DNA of 64,000 bases from Anaerostipes sp. (GTDB taxonomy: Bacteria > Bacillota > Clostridia > Lachnospirales > Lachnospiraceae): the NCBI GenBank assembly GCA_028704435.1, contig JAQWFL010000014.1, forward strand, positions 1 through 64,000. The letters are read 5' to 3'. Shown piece by piece: positions 35,801-44,434 of the stretch. The position numbers and the translations under genes are program-made. Positions within the stretch are counted from its first letter, which is position 1; every line of letters starts with the position of its first letter. The notes beneath the pieces are model-generated. The model had not been told where the DNA came from, did no database searches, and saw only the letters and a program-made list of their open reading frames with translations.

Positions 35801-35905
35801 TATGAGTTTCCAAATGCAGATGCAACTGATTTAATCAAAATCGCAGATGAAAGACTGTATCAGGCAAAGCACTTGGGAAGGAATCAGGTTGTATTTAAAA
35901 GTTAA
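32840..35905 (+). CDS. Paralogous composite c-di-GMP protein: REC-GGDEF(degenerate)-EAL-REC-Cys domain-GGDEF
   Basis: This 1021-residue product has the same plan as the preceding gene but lacks the PAS region: receiver (VVEDQMINRK; ILLDIVMP), degenerate GGDEF (HFGADVF), intact EAL (EALVRW, LEITET, DDFGSGYSS, KLDM, AEGVET, QGYYYAKP), second receiver (MLDLLMP), Cys segment (CFSVWGKQERCSNCVSL) and intact GGDEF (RFGGDEF). The I-site Arg is missing (SKGD), so product inhibition may differ from its neighbour. ATG 32840 with AAAGGGG is preferred to the track start at 32693, inside the previous gene. It looks like a tandem duplication. Its 3' end overlaps the convergent flippase gene by 11 nt. Confidence 0.88.
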   Translation: MRKSTVLVVEDQMINRKVLGKILSDTYNVLYASDGEKCMEVLYGHAPEISAILLDIVMPKMDGFAVLKKVQNDPVLSKIPIIVSSGIDKEESEVRALKLGAQDFISKPYKADIITHRLNNLIRLRESAALINTMEKDELTGLYNKQFFLKRVRAVLDENPNGAYDIICIDIERFKLINDTFGMEVGDKLLVHIANFLRGLDGGRYICSHFGADVFYVLVSRKMAYSNAFFEEWIKKINEFSIQVQIKSKFGIYQIYQTDLPVNGMCDRASLAIDNVKRQYNELYSIYDDVIRQKMLNERMITDSMQEALNTEQFHVYYQPKYELVSETVAGAEALVRWIHPSLGFMNPDQFIPLFEKNGFITKLDQYVWEKTCQDIRERIDSGLKPVAISVNVSRVDIFSMNIVDVLTSLVEKYRIPIPYLHLEITETVYTDDPEKIIEVVKELRSLGFIIEMDDFGSGYSSLNMLAEIPIDILKLDMRFIKSESENASGKGILSFIISLAKWLDLAVIAEGVETKEQIASLKTMDCNYVQGYYYAKPMPKKDFISLMENTPLTDMKSTSSTKKNLLDLQSHRERKIGREMLIVDDIDINRTALAAMFEDEYDIVEKENGKEALDYLGRNFEKVDIVMLDLLMPVMDGFQCLEQIRLSEMTKTLPVIITSQGDIDGETRALEMGADDFISKPYNEEIIMHRVHNVMGNYKMKRVELDKKIMNKIESLGSFLPLNSKLSKKEDVYHEIEWLRNYFDIVRLVNPENVHVCFNPDDDLCENNGCFSVWGKQERCSNCVSLRALEDKTRYNKLEYSKEGLFFVISQYKQVDGKDYVVEMVTKLEDTYVDNIFQRDLLYMKLDSLNQQLETDELTGVYNRRHIHLHLDQYISQARKNKINLGVAMVDMDGLKEINDRHGHLTGDLVIKRTANILKSNFASSKGDFVARFGGDEFLVVCRDIEQEVFQKRMKEVRDLVKKDRMTSQETGELVSMGISAGCVSLYEFPNADATDLIKIADERLYQAKHLGRNQVVFKS

Positions 35906-37190
35906 GGATACTTCGATAATTTAAAATGACTTGAAGCATAGAACTTGTTAATAGACCTAGAAAATAACCATTGATTCCCAAAATAGGAACAACCGATATA
36001 ATAAAAACAATTCTTATGGATAAGGAAATCACATTGTGCAGCAATGTGATTTTTGTTTTTCCTAAACCGTTTAAAATACTTGATAATGTTCCTGAAACAT
36101 ACAAAAACGGGCAAAGAAATGACATGGAAACCAAAAATCTACCACAGTTTTGGTTGTGAAAAACCAGATTGCCAAGAGTGTTTCCAAACATGTGAAACAA
36201 TACGAAACTTGTTGTTCCAATGAAGATGGAAACACCAATGGACTTTGCTTCTAACTGGCGAAGCAAGTTCATATTTTGTTTTGCTAAAGTTTCTGACACC
36301 TTGGGAACAAGCATGGTTGAAAGGGCATTTGTAACGGTGGAAGGAAAAAGGATAAAAGGCAATGTCATTCCTGTAATAATACCATAAAGTTCAATAGCAT
36401 AATGTCCATTTTCATAGAACAAGGTAAAAGATAAAGGAATTAATATATTTTCAATGCTGGATAAAACAGTAACACATAAATTGTTACACGTTAAAGGGAT
36501 TCCTAAGTTTAATAAGCGGGAGAAATTATTGCTTTTCTCTTTTTTTTCATAGGAAGGAGTGTGAAAATGGTAAAAAGCTGCAACGGTAAAGATACAAGAA
36601 AGAATTTCTCCAATTACCATTCCTAAAACGGCAATCAAAGCAGGAACTGACAGCATAGAATAAAATGTAAGGGATATCACATAAATGCTTAACACTCTAA
36701 TAACTTGTTCTAAACAAAGTGAGATAGCAGAGATTCCTGGTTTTCCAAGTCCAGTAGAATAACTGTGAAAAGACCCTTTGATTCCAACAAAGGGAAGTGC
36801 AAGGAGTGCAACTCTAAGACAAATGATACAGCTTGTTTCATGTAAAAAAATCACACAGATAGGTTCTGCCAGAAATTCTACAATTACAACAAAGATAAGG
36901 CTTAGAAGGAGAGAAAATTTTAAGGTTTCGTTTAGCAGAAGATAGCTTTCTTTTTTTTTATGTTTTGCAATTAAGGAGGAAACTATTTTTGTAAGAGCAG
37001 TTTCAAATCCTTGAAAGCAAAAGGAAAATCCAACAAGATACACAGGAAAAATCAGTTGGTAAATTCCCATTTGATGTGCACCGATTAAATTTGACAAAAA
37101 AATTCGATTGCAAAATCCAATGCATCGAGAGAATAAACTTGAAATTGTTAGGATAATAGTTCCTTCTACAAATGGTCTGGAATGTTTCAT
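35895..37190 (-). CDS. SpoVB/MATE-like polysaccharide flippase
   Basis: The 431-residue integral membrane protein has about 12-14 hydrophobic segments. It begins with FVEGTIILTISSLFSRCIGF and later has GAHQMGIYQLIFPVYLVGF and GIPLTCNNLC, the layout of the polysaccharide transport/SpoVB branch of the MOP superfamily. These proteins flip lipid-linked sugars across the membrane; SpoVB acts in spore cortex formation. The specific substrate is not readable. The start is taken as ATG 37190 (FKMKHSRPF in the track), because the upstream extension has no ribosome site. It runs convergent to the c-di-GMP operon with overlapping 3' ends. Confidence 0.8.
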   Translation of the reverse strand: MKHSRPFVEGTIILTISSLFSRCIGFCNRIFLSNLIGAHQMGIYQLIFPVYLVGFSFCFQGFETALTKIVSSLIAKHKKKESYLLLNETLKFSLLLSLIFVVIVEFLAEPICVIFLHETSCIICLRVALLALPFVGIKGSFHSYSTGLGKPGISAISLCLEQVIRVLSIYVISLTFYSMLSVPALIAVLGMVIGEILSCIFTVAAFYHFHTPSYEKKEKSNNFSRLLNLGIPLTCNNLCVTVLSSIENILIPLSFTLFYENGHYAIELYGIITGMTLPFILFPSTVTNALSTMLVPKVSETLAKQNMNLLRQLEAKSIGVSIFIGTTSFVLFHMFGNTLGNLVFHNQNCGRFLVSMSFLCPFLYVSGTLSSILNGLGKTKITLLHNVISLSIRIVFIISVVPILGINGYFLGLLTSSMLQVILNYRSILNF

Positions 37191-37246
37191 TTTAAAGGCC
37201 CTTTTATGGTTTTTACATTGTATGAAAAGAAAAACTTTAATATGCA

Positions 37247-37310
37247 TTGACAAGAGAAAAGGCAAATGTTATATTTGAAACACAATACCCGACCAATCAA
37301 GTAAGGATTA
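37247..37310 (+). promoter_or_regulatory. isc operon promoter and candidate IscR operator
   Basis: TTGACA (37247-37252) and TATATT (37270-37275) have a 17-bp spacer. Just downstream lies ATACCCGACCAATCAAGTAA followed by GGAT, an imperfect dyad resembling Rrf2/IscR operators (ATACC-TGACT...AGT-GGTAT type). Binding there would give autorepression. The promoter is clear; the operator is inferred. Confidence 0.6.
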
Positions 37311-37320
37311 AGGTGAGGCA

Positions 37321-37779
37321 ATGAAATTATCAACAAAAGGAAGATACGGATTACGTGCGATTATTGATATTGCAGAGTATGGAGAAGCAGTGCCAGTATC
37401 CATAAGTGCTGTTTCAAAGCGTCAGGGAATTACTGTTCGATATTTAGAGCAATTGCTGCCCAAACTTCGAAAGGCAGGATTTATTCAGAGTATTCGAGGA
37501 GCTCAGGGCGGATATGTAATGGCAAAAGAAACCAATCAGATTTCAGTAGGTGATATTTTAAGAGCATTAGAAGGAGATCTGTTTTTAGTCGACTGTTACG
37601 AAGTGACAGGAGAAGGAGAGCAGTGTCAAGGTGCTAGATTCTGTGTTACAAAGACTGTCTGGAAGAAGATTAATGATAGCATTAAAGATACTGTAGACAA
37701 CATGTACTTATCCGATTTAGTGGAAGAAGCAAAAAGTGTACATCAAAGTGAGAGCAAGGAAAGGAAAGATTATGAGTAA
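37321..37779 (+). CDS. iscR: Rrf2-family Fe-S cluster regulator IscR
   Basis: The 152-residue Rrf2 protein has a winged HTH (KLSTKGRYGLRAIIDIAEYG; VRYLEQLLPKLRKAGFIQSI, then RGAQGGY) and three cysteines in VDCYEVTGEGEQCQGARFC, the spacing used for a [2Fe-2S] cluster in IscR-like regulators. It heads the operon for cysteine desulfurase and IscU, so it should sense Fe-S status and repress the operon. The 3' end overlaps iscS by 8 nt. Confidence 0.88.
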   Translation: MKLSTKGRYGLRAIIDIAEYGEAVPVSISAVSKRQGITVRYLEQLLPKLRKAGFIQSIRGAQGGYVMAKETNQISVGDILRALEGDLFLVDCYEVTGEGEQCQGARFCVTKTVWKKINDSIKDTVDNMYLSDLVEEAKSVHQSESKERKDYE

Positions 37780-38950
37780 GGTTATTTATTTAGATCATGC
37801 AGCAACAACACCAGCAAGAAAAGAAGTTGTAGATGCCATGTTACCATATTTTACAGAAGATTTTTGGAATCCAGGAGGTGTTTATTCTCCAGCATCCAAA
37901 GCAAAAGAGGCAGTGACTCAGAGCAGAGATATCATTGCCAAGTCACTAGGAACAACAAGTGAGAATATTTATTTTACAGCAGGTGGTTCAGAATCAGATA
38001 ACTGGGCATTAAAAGAGACAGCACAGGCATACCAGTCAAAGGGAAAACATATTATCACAAGTAAGATTGAGCATCACGCAGTTTTGCACACCCTTGAATA
38101 TCTTGAAAATCAGGGATTTGATGTGACTTATTTAGACGTAGATGAGAACGGATTTGTGAGACTAGAAGAGCTAGAAGCAGCCATTCGACCAGATACTATT
38201 TTGATTACGATTATGTTTGCAAATAATGAGATTGGAACCATTGAACCAGTGAAAGAAATTGGTGAGATTGCAAAGAAACATGGGGTATTGTTTCATACAG
38301 ATGCTGTTCAGGCATATGGTCAGGTACCAATTGATGTAGATGAATATCATATTGATATGTTAAGTGCCAGTGGACATAAGTTAAATGGACCAAAAGGAAT
38401 TGGATTTTTATATATTCGCAAGGGATTGAAATTACGTTCCTTTGTTCATGGTGGAGCACAAGAAAGAAAAAGAAGAGCTGGAACAGAAAACGTGACAGGA
38501 ATTGTAGGGCTTGGAAAAGCAGTAGAGATTGCTTTTGCCACCATGGAAGAAAGAACCAAAAAAGAGATTGAACTTCGAGACAGCACAATCAAACGACTTC
38601 TTGCAGAGATTCCATACTGCAGATTAAATGGAGATAATGAGAAAAGACTTCCAAACAATATTAATATTAGTTTTCAGTTTATTGAGGGAGAATCATTACT
38701 TATTATGTTAGATATGCAGGGTATATGTGCATCTAGTGGATCTGCATGTACCTCAGGTTCTTTAGATCCATCTCATGTATTACTTGCCATTGGATTACCA
38801 CACGAGATTGCACATGGTTCTTTGCGTATGACTCTTGGAGAAGAGAATACAAAAGAGGATATGGATTTTGTAGTGGATCAATTAAAAGAAATTGTATCAA
38901 AATTAAGAGATATGTCACCGTTATACGAAGATTTTGTAAAGAAAATGTAA
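37772..38950 (+). CDS. iscS: Cysteine desulfurase
   Basis: The 392-residue PLP enzyme moves sulfur from cysteine to a protein persulfide for Fe-S clusters and tRNA thiolation. Visible are YLDHAATTPARKEVVDAM, the PLP lysine in SASGHKLNGPKGIGF and the catalytic cysteine in CASSGSACTSGSLDPSHVL. ATG 37772 with AAGGAAAG overlaps the iscR stop; the track start at 37736 is too early. Its partners IscU and MnmA follow. Confidence 0.95.
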   Translation: MSKVIYLDHAATTPARKEVVDAMLPYFTEDFWNPGGVYSPASKAKEAVTQSRDIIAKSLGTTSENIYFTAGGSESDNWALKETAQAYQSKGKHIITSKIEHHAVLHTLEYLENQGFDVTYLDVDENGFVRLEELEAAIRPDTILITIMFANNEIGTIEPVKEIGEIAKKHGVLFHTDAVQAYGQVPIDVDEYHIDMLSASGHKLNGPKGIGFLYIRKGLKLRSFVHGGAQERKRRAGTENVTGIVGLGKAVEIAFATMEERTKKEIELRDSTIKRLLAEIPYCRLNGDNEKRLPNNINISFQFIEGESLLIMLDMQGICASSGSACTSGSLDPSHVLLAIGLPHEIAHGSLRMTLGEENTKEDMDFVVDQLKEIVSKLRDMSPLYEDFVKKM

Positions 38951-38968
38951 ACATAGGAGGAAATTATT

Positions 38969-39406
38969 ATGTACAGCGATAAAGTCATGGATCATTTTCA
39001 GAATCCAAGAAATGTTGGAGAAATCCAAAATGCAAGTGGAGTGGGAACTGTAGGAAACGCCAAATGTGGTGATATTATGAGAATCTATTTTGATATTGAT
39101 GACAATCAAATTATCAAAGATGTTAAATTTAAAACCTTTGGATGTGGAGCAGCCGTTGCAACAAGTAGTATGGCAACGGAACTTGTGAAAGGAAAGTCGG
39201 TGCAAGAGGCACTGGAAATCACCAATAAAGCAGTTATGGAAGCACTTGACGGATTACCACCAGTCAAGGTACACTGTTCTTTATTAGCAGAAGAAGCAAT
39301 CCATGCAGCACTTTGGGATTATGCCGAGAAAAACGGAATTAAGATTGAAGGTTTAAAGAAACCAAAGTCTGATATTGGAGAAGAAGAAATAGAAGAAGAT
39401 TATTAG
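38969..39406 (+). CDS. iscU: Fe-S scaffold protein IscU/NifU N-terminal type
   Basis: The 145-residue scaffold assembles clusters from IscS sulfur. The three cluster cysteines are in GNAKCGDIM, TFGCGAAVA and VHCSLLAEEA, with the Asp of CGD conserved. A clostridial-type C-terminal extension (KPKSDIGEEEIEEDY) is present. A strong AGGAGG site precedes the ATG. Confidence 0.95.
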   Translation: MYSDKVMDHFQNPRNVGEIQNASGVGTVGNAKCGDIMRIYFDIDDNQIIKDVKFKTFGCGAAVATSSMATELVKGKSVQEALEITNKAVMEALDGLPPVKVHCSLLAEEAIHAALWDYAEKNGIKIEGLKKPKSDIGEEEIEEDY

Positions 39407-39447
39407 ATTGGAGTATTATCTCCTATCTAATATGACAGGAGGCACTG

Positions 39448-40518
39448 GTGAAAGAAAAAGTAGTTGTTGGAATGTCCGGAGGAGTTGACTCATCTGTGGC
39501 AGCCTATTTATTAAAAGAACAAGGATATGACGTAATTGGTGTTACCATGCAGATTTGGCAGGATGAAGAAGAAGCTGTCCTAGAAGAGAATGGAGGATGC
39601 TGTGGACTTTCTGCAGTAGATGATGCAAGAAGAGTCGCAGCATCACTTAATATTCCTTACTATGTTATGAACTTTAAGAAGGAATTTAAAGAGAATGTGA
39701 TTGATTATTTTATCAATGAATATCTAGAGGCGAGAACACCAAATCCATGTATTGCATGTAACCGTTATGTAAAGTGGGAATCTTTATTGAAGCGTTCCCT
39801 TGATATTGGAGCAGATTATATTGCTACAGGGCATTATGCCCGAGTTGTAAAGCTTGACAATGGACGTTATACCTTAAAGCGTTCCGCAACCTTAAAGAAG
39901 GATCAAACCTACGCTCTTTACAATTTGACACAGAATCAGCTGTCTAAAACCTTAATGCCAGTTGGTGAATATACAAAGGATGAGATTCGGGAAATTGCCC
40001 AGAAGATTGATTTGTATGTTGCCAATAAGCCAGATAGTCAGGATATTTGTTTTGTGGAAGATGATTATGGAAAGTTTATTGAAGAGGAAACAGGATACAA
40101 GGTTCCCAAGGGAAACTTTATTGATATGGATGGCAATGTCTTAGGACAGCACAAGGGAATTGTATACTATACTGTTGGACAAAGAAGAGGCCTTGGACTA
40201 TCATTAAAGCAAAGAGGGTTTGTTGTTGAAGTTCGTAAAGATACCAATGAAGTTGTCATTGGAACCAATGATGATTTAATGAAGAGCAGCCTCTACGGAA
40301 AAGATGTAAATCTTATGTCTATTGAAAAGTTGGATCGACCAATGAAAGTTATGGCAAAGGTAAGATACAATCACAGTGGAGACATGGCAACCATTGAGAT
40401 GGCAGGAGAAGACAGAATAAAAGTCACATTTGACCAGCCACAAAGGGCAATTACGCCAGGTCAGGCAGTTGTGTTCTATGACGAAGATTATGTGGTAGGA
40501 GGTGCAACCATTTTATGA
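39448..40518 (+). CDS. mnmA: tRNA 2-thiouridine synthesizing protein MnmA
   Basis: The 356-residue enzyme adds sulfur to U34 of Lys, Glu and Gln tRNAs. It has the PP-loop [20 protein letters not shown], the catalytic CysI in [13 protein letters not shown] and CysII in [13 protein letters not shown], and the C-terminal beta-barrel. It starts with GTG 39448 after a strong AGGAGG site. It receives sulfur from IscS, which explains the operon. Its stop overlaps the ATG of the next gene by 4 nt. Confidence 0.95.
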   Translation: MKEKVVVGMSGGVDSSVAAYLLKEQGYDVIGVTMQIWQDEEEAVLEENGGCCGLSAVDDARRVAASLNIPYYVMNFKKEFKENVIDYFINEYLEARTPNPCIACNRYVKWESLLKRSLDIGADYIATGHYARVVKLDNGRYTLKRSATLKKDQTYALYNLTQNQLSKTLMPVGEYTKDEIREIAQKIDLYVANKPDSQDICFVEDDYGKFIEEETGYKVPKGNFIDMDGNVLGQHKGIVYYTVGQRRGLGLSLKQRGFVVEVRKDTNEVVIGTNDDLMKSSLYGKDVNLMSIEKLDRPMKVMAKVRYNHSGDMATIEMAGEDRIKVTFDQPQRAITPGQAVVFYDEDYVVGGATIL

Positions 40519-41390
40519 TGCATATATATTATTTATTTGCATATTTCTTCGTGTATGGTTTTTTAGGATGGTGTGTGGAGGTTTCCTATGCAACAACGAA
40601 AGAGAGAGAGTTTGTCAACCGAGGATTTCTAAATGGACCAATCTGTCCTATTTATGGTCTGGGAGTTGCTATTGTAGTGGAACTTCTTATGAAGTATCGC
40701 TCTAATCTACTACTTTTATATGTGGCCTCTGTTATTTTAGTTTCTGCATTAGAATGGGTCACAGGATTTTTGTTGGAGAAGATATTTCATAATAAGTGGT
40801 GGGATTATTCAGCCATGCCACTTAATTTAAATGGATATATCTGTGTTCCCTTCTCTCTTGTCTGGGGAGTTGCCTGTGTGTTGATTGTAGATTTTATTCA
40901 TCCGTTGATACATAAAGTAATTTCGTGGGTTCCGCTGATTCTTGGAGTTGTGATACTAATTGTATTTGTCATTGTGATTTTAACGGATTGTATCGTGACA
41001 GCTGCCGGAATTTTCAAGATGAATCATGCCTTAGAACATATGAGTTATATTACGAATCAGCTTCATGATATTTCAGATCAAATTGGAGAAGAGATATATA
41101 AAAAGACCATAGAGGCTATGGATCATCAGGAAGCAACGAGACAAAAGATGAACCAGGCATCTATAAACATGAAAGAAAAGCAACAGGAATTAAGTGAAGA
41201 TATGAGAAAGCAGATTTCAGAACTTCGCATTCTTCGTGATGATATCGTGTCAAAGATGATGATGGAGAATCATACAAGCCGGCGTTTGATGAAAGCGTTC
41301 CCTAAGATGAAAGTGATCCAAAAACCTAAGTTATTAGGTGAAATGAAAGAGCGATTTGAACAACTAAAAAAATGGAAATCCGAGAAATAA
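40515..41390 (+). CDS. CmpB-type membrane protein (putative ABC transporter permease family)
   Basis: The 291-residue protein has five hydrophobic segments in the first 170 residues ([60 protein letters not shown]) and a long cytoplasmic coiled-coil-like tail rich in Gln, Lys and Met. This is the layout of the ABC_trans_CmpB family, common in Firmicutes and of unproven transport function. It is coupled to mnmA by an ATGA overlap. A terminator follows. Confidence 0.75.
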   Translation: MMHIYYLFAYFFVYGFLGWCVEVSYATTKEREFVNRGFLNGPICPIYGLGVAIVVELLMKYRSNLLLLYVASVILVSALEWVTGFLLEKIFHNKWWDYSAMPLNLNGYICVPFSLVWGVACVLIVDFIHPLIHKVISWVPLILGVVILIVFVIVILTDCIVTAAGIFKMNHALEHMSYITNQLHDISDQIGEEIYKKTIEAMDHQEATRQKMNQASINMKEKQQELSEDMRKQISELRILRDDIVSKMMMENHTSRRLMKAFPKMKVIQKPKLLGEMKERFEQLKKWKSEK

Positions 41391-41398
41391 GATATAGA

Positions 41399-41440
41399 AA
41401 AGAAGCGTAATTTTTGTTAAAATTATTGCTTCTTTTTTTG
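41399..41440 (+). terminator. Terminator after the isc-mnmA operon
   Basis: AGAAGC-AATTTT and AAAATT-GCTTCT form a stem followed by TTTTTTT. Confidence 0.85.
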
Positions 41441-41986
41441 TGATTTTCGTATTGTAATCAAGAAATATGCATGTGTAGTATGATTAAAAATCTTAGAATA
41501 GACCCATATGGTTATAGAATAGGACAATCTCAACACAAAAGAAGAAAAACATGCTAGAATATCGTTGAAAAATATTATGGTAAGCTGAATTATGAATGGG
41601 AGAAAGTATGAGAAAAGATTATATTATAAAAACAATGTAAAACATATACAGATTGTACAAAAATAAAAAATGTGACACATGGTGTCATTTATTTAGATAT
41701 ATATAGTGTAAATCGTAATATATGAAAAAAATAAAAATTTCTGCAGTATTTTCTGGAATTTTTGTCAGAAAAGGGGCTTTTAAATGGTATACTTAGTGTA
41801 AGGATAATAGAGGAAAAATATGCTTACAATGATACCCAGCGTTCGAAGGCAGAAGGTATTAAGAAGGAAAAAAGCAAAGAAATTATTCTTCAAAGTGATT
41901 TCGATTTTAATTATGAATTAAAAATAGTATAGAGGTCTTTTTAAATTATAATAAGTGAAATCATAGAATTAAATTAAAAAAATTAT
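41441..41986. other. Gene-poor AT-rich stretch with decayed frames
   Basis: No intact gene is visible. A frame without a start near 41735-41932 (QYFLEFLSEKGLLNGILSVR, then YAYNDTQRSKAEGIKKEK) and several short ATG frames can be read, but none has both a ribosome site and a recognised motif. The location next to Rhs remnants suggests decayed toxin or immunity DNA. Confidence 0.4.
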
Positions 41987-42324
41987 CACAACAAGAGCAA
42001 ACTGTCAGAGACGATACTTATGATAGAGTGGCTAGTTGGCTGCAACTTATACGTATATAGACTTTGGTGAAATCACAACAAGTGGAAACACTATGAAACA
42101 CGGGATGCCCCTGGGTGAAATCCGGTTAATTATATGAATCCGAGTGGGCACATAAGATACAAATTACAAGGATTTCCACCAGCAAATCAAACAAAATATA
42201 AGTTTTGGCCAGGATGTAGTGTTAGTATAAAAAGCATGAGAAAATCTGGAAATAGCTTGTTGGAAAAGTATCTGTGGGAGCTGTGTATATTTTAAATGGA
42301 AGAGCAAATCAACAAAAGATTTAA
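41987..42324 (+). pseudogene. Broken Rhs-type toxin: end of core plus C-terminal toxin fragment
   Basis: Frames must be switched to read it. First comes QQEQTVRDDTYDRVAS, like the DTYRG segment of Rhs cores. Then NLYVY in a second frame. Then TGA followed by NPVNYMNPSGHIRYKLQGFP (42119 onward). The NPVNY-x-x-PSGH block is the classic boundary where the Rhs core ends and a variable toxin begins. The toxin fragment continues to 42295 in this frame (KFWPGCSVSIKSMRKSGNS) and to 42324 in another frame (VGKVSVGAVYILNGRANQQK). At least three lesions are present and no start exists. Parts recur at 43629, 45145 and 46855. Confidence 0.7.
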
Positions 42325-42436
42325 GGTGTTAGGTAAAGAATATGGGATATATAAAATATAAAAAAGGAAAGTATTCAAAAGCAAGTCTAGTGTTTATTAG
42401 ACGGATTTGTCAGATTTTTAAAGTTGAGGTGCCACA

Positions 42437-42595
42437 ATGAGAAAAAAATTTAAAAAAAATATTAATATAATAATCTTTGTAGTAGGAATGGTATTTTTCT
42501 TGTGTAAAATGACAAATATTTGTGAAGAATCTTTTTTTGAAAAAATATTTATGTTTTTAATATGTATATTAGAAATAATAGCATGTTTTCTTTAA
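42437..42595 (+). CDS. 52-residue two-helix membrane protein (candidate immunity protein)
   Basis: This is too short for the ORF track. ATG 42437 has a GAGGTG site 6 bases upstream. The product has a basic N-terminus (MRKKFKKNIN) and two hydrophobic helices (NIIIFVVGMVFFLCKM and FLICILEIIACFL). It lies directly downstream of a broken Rhs toxin end, where an immunity gene is expected. Small membrane proteins are a known immunity type against membrane-active toxins. The function is inferred from place only. Confidence 0.45.
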   Translation: MRKKFKKNINIIIFVVGMVFFLCKMTNICEESFFEKIFMFLICILEIIACFL

Positions 42596-42731
42596 GGATA
42601 ATAATAGCACCAGTCAAAATATCATTGGACTCAAAGGAAATGTGATTGGAACTCAACAATACATAAGTGACAAACACGGCAGTTATAATAGAGATGTCCA
42701 AGGAAGAGAAGAACCATCCATATGCAAATAA
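42582..42731 (+). pseudogene. Startless fragment, possible toxin-module remnant
   Basis: An open frame without a start reads STSQNIIGLKGNVIGTQQYI and then DKHGSYNRDVQGREEPSICK before a stop. Composition is unlike the Lys/Asn-rich neighbours and looks like protein-coding debris. The Gly-rich repeats are reminiscent of Rhs/YD cores, but the match is too short to assign. Confidence 0.3.
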
Positions 42732-42786
42732 ATGTAGGTCAAGTTATTTTATTGCGGCTGTTGTGTCATAAGCGATAGGAGAAAAT

Positions 42787-43635
42787 ATGTTAAATAAGAT
42801 GGCATTAAAGAGTTTAGATAAAAGAAAATTTTTAAAGGCCAAAATTTATTTCTTTTTGAACTATTGTATACATATGGACGATGTTTCCGTAACAAATTTA
42901 ATTGTGTTTCTATATATGGATGGCTTAATAAACGAGGAGAAAATTCTAAAAAAGTATAAGAAGATTGCTAGGAATGAAACCGTGGAAACTGTTTTGGCAG
43001 AATTGTATTTTTCAAAAAAATTGTTTTCAAAATCGTTAGAATGCTACAAAAGAGTGAAAAAATTGAACAATAGAAACAACAATTATAAAGTTGATTTTAA
43101 TATTGCTTTGAATTATTATTGCCTTAAAAAGTATAAAGAGTGTTTTAACATAATTAAAGAAATATTAATAAGTAAAAAAAATCAGGAGATACCTATAGAC
43201 GAGAAAAATGCTATTTTGAAAATATATTTATTGAGTGCAAAGCGATTAAAAAAAATTGTAGATGTAAAGAAGACGTTGAGTGACTTTATTGAATTAAAGG
43301 AAATTGATTCTGATATTATCAAAATATATTATATCTATAAAATGTATAACAGTATAGTTGATTATGCAACTACGGTGGTTGATGATTGGATTTTTTCCAA
43401 GGATATATATCGATTAATATATAGGGCGTGTTATGCCACAAATAGAAATGATGAAGCAAATGAAATTGAGATTCAAAGGAAAGAATTTATGAATCAAAAT
43501 GATTTTTATTCAGAGAAAGAGAAGAAATTATATCAAAATGTATTTTACAGTGAAATCTTTGGCAGTCATTTTGAGGAAAAAATCAGGATAAATATTAATG
43601 TATTAATGAAACATGAAGCAACATATAGATGTTAA
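42787..43635 (+). CDS. TPR-like helical protein, orphan immunity candidate
   Basis: The 282-residue, Lys/Asn/Ile-rich, entirely helical protein has repeated helix pairs (AELYFSKKLFSKSLECYKRV; NIALNYYCLKKYKECFNIIK) typical of TPR-like solenoids. There is no signal peptide. A GGAG site (TAGGAGAAAAT) precedes ATG 42787. The AT content is higher than that of chromosomal neighbours, and it is sandwiched between Rhs remnants. It is probably an immunity protein kept after loss of its toxin; the family is not recognised. Confidence 0.55.
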   Translation: MLNKMALKSLDKRKFLKAKIYFFLNYCIHMDDVSVTNLIVFLYMDGLINEEKILKKYKKIARNETVETVLAELYFSKKLFSKSLECYKRVKKLNNRNNNYKVDFNIALNYYCLKKYKECFNIIKEILISKKNQEIPIDEKNAILKIYLLSAKRLKKIVDVKKTLSDFIELKEIDSDIIKIYYIYKMYNSIVDYATTVVDDWIFSKDIYRLIYRACYATNRNDEANEIEIQRKEFMNQNDFYSEKEKKLYQNVFYSEIFGSHFEEKIRININVLMKHEATYRC

Positions 43636-43817
43636 TTCGGAAGATGAGACTTTGTGCTGGAAATCCAGTGAACTATGTGGATTTATGTAAGTATTTTCTG
43701 GTAAGTACTGCGATACTTGTTGCAAAAGGAAAAAGCAAAAATATAGAAGGAACCTGCGCAGCAAAGAAAGGAGTAGTGAAGATTGCAGATGCATGGGTTA
43801 GAACATTTGGAGTTTGA
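43629..43817 (+). pseudogene. Second Rhs core-end fragment (GNPVNYVD)
   Basis: The 62-codon frame reads MRLCAGNPVNYVDLCKYFLV, then VAKGKSKNIEGTCAAKKGVV. CAGNPVNYVD matches the end of Rhs cores (Y-C-x-NNPVNYVDPSG), but the following PSG has been lost (DLCKYF). It overlaps the 3' end of the previous gene and the 5' end of the next one, so it is best explained as leftover toxin DNA at a recombination junction, not as a gene. Confidence 0.6.
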
Positions 43818-44364
43818 CAATCATATTTTTTTTAAAGAAGGTAAGTGGCTTGAAGAATTTGAAAAGGAATTTGCTGAAAGAGAACTTATAGAGGTTCTCT
43901 TCCAGCAATGGAGAAAAACTAAAGACAAAGATGAGTTTTTAGTCCTTTTTGTGAAAATATGGTTGAAATTGGAAGACATATATATGCATAATATAGAAAA
44001 ATATTATAAAAAGAAATGTTATGAAAAAGAATTGTTTTACAAATTACTTGATTATGGGAAAGAAGAATTTTCAAATGATTATAAATTTATTCTTATGACG
44101 GGATACATATATTGCACAACAGATTATTTGTTCATTCTAGATGAAGTTTGCGAGAATGAAATGGAGAACAAAGGTAAGAAAATGATATGTGAATTGTATA
44201 GTGAAAATAACAAGGATTTTCTCATTTCTTGTTTCTATTATTTAATATTTGATAGAAAAAAGTATAAAAAGGTTAGAAGAGAAAAATCATTTGGAAAAAG
44301 AATTATGCAGTGTTTTCCAAGTGATTGTGAAATTGATAGATACTTCAGGGAGGTACTATCATGA
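43783..44364 (+). CDS. Unknown helical protein, orphan immunity candidate
   Basis: The 193-residue, acidic and aromatic-rich helical protein (FEKEFAERELIEVLFQQWRK; YKFILMTGYIYCTTDYLFIL) has no signal peptide. An AAAGGAG site lies 10 bases before TTG 43783; ATG 43789 is the alternative start. It directly follows the second Rhs core fragment, the normal place of an immunity gene. No family is recognised. Confidence 0.55.
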   Translation: MQMHGLEHLEFDNHIFFKEGKWLEEFEKEFAERELIEVLFQQWRKTKDKDEFLVLFVKIWLKLEDIYMHNIEKYYKKKCYEKELFYKLLDYGKEEFSNDYKFILMTGYIYCTTDYLFILDEVCENEMENKGKKMICELYSENNKDFLISCFYYLIFDRKKYKKVRREKSFGKRIMQCFPSDCEIDRYFREVLS

Positions 44365-44434
44365 GTTATGTAATGGACTTCAATGTTTCTTTATAGGACG
44401 CTTATTTTAGACAAGAAAGATAAAAGGATATATT

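Noticed and set aside
37191-37265. Upstream extension of the flippase
   Set aside because: It would overlap the isc promoter region and has no ribosome site; the family begins near the chosen Met.
41735-41932. Startless frame with YAYNDTQRSKAEGIKKEK
   Set aside because: No start, no ribosome site and no recognised motif; kept only as part of the decayed region.
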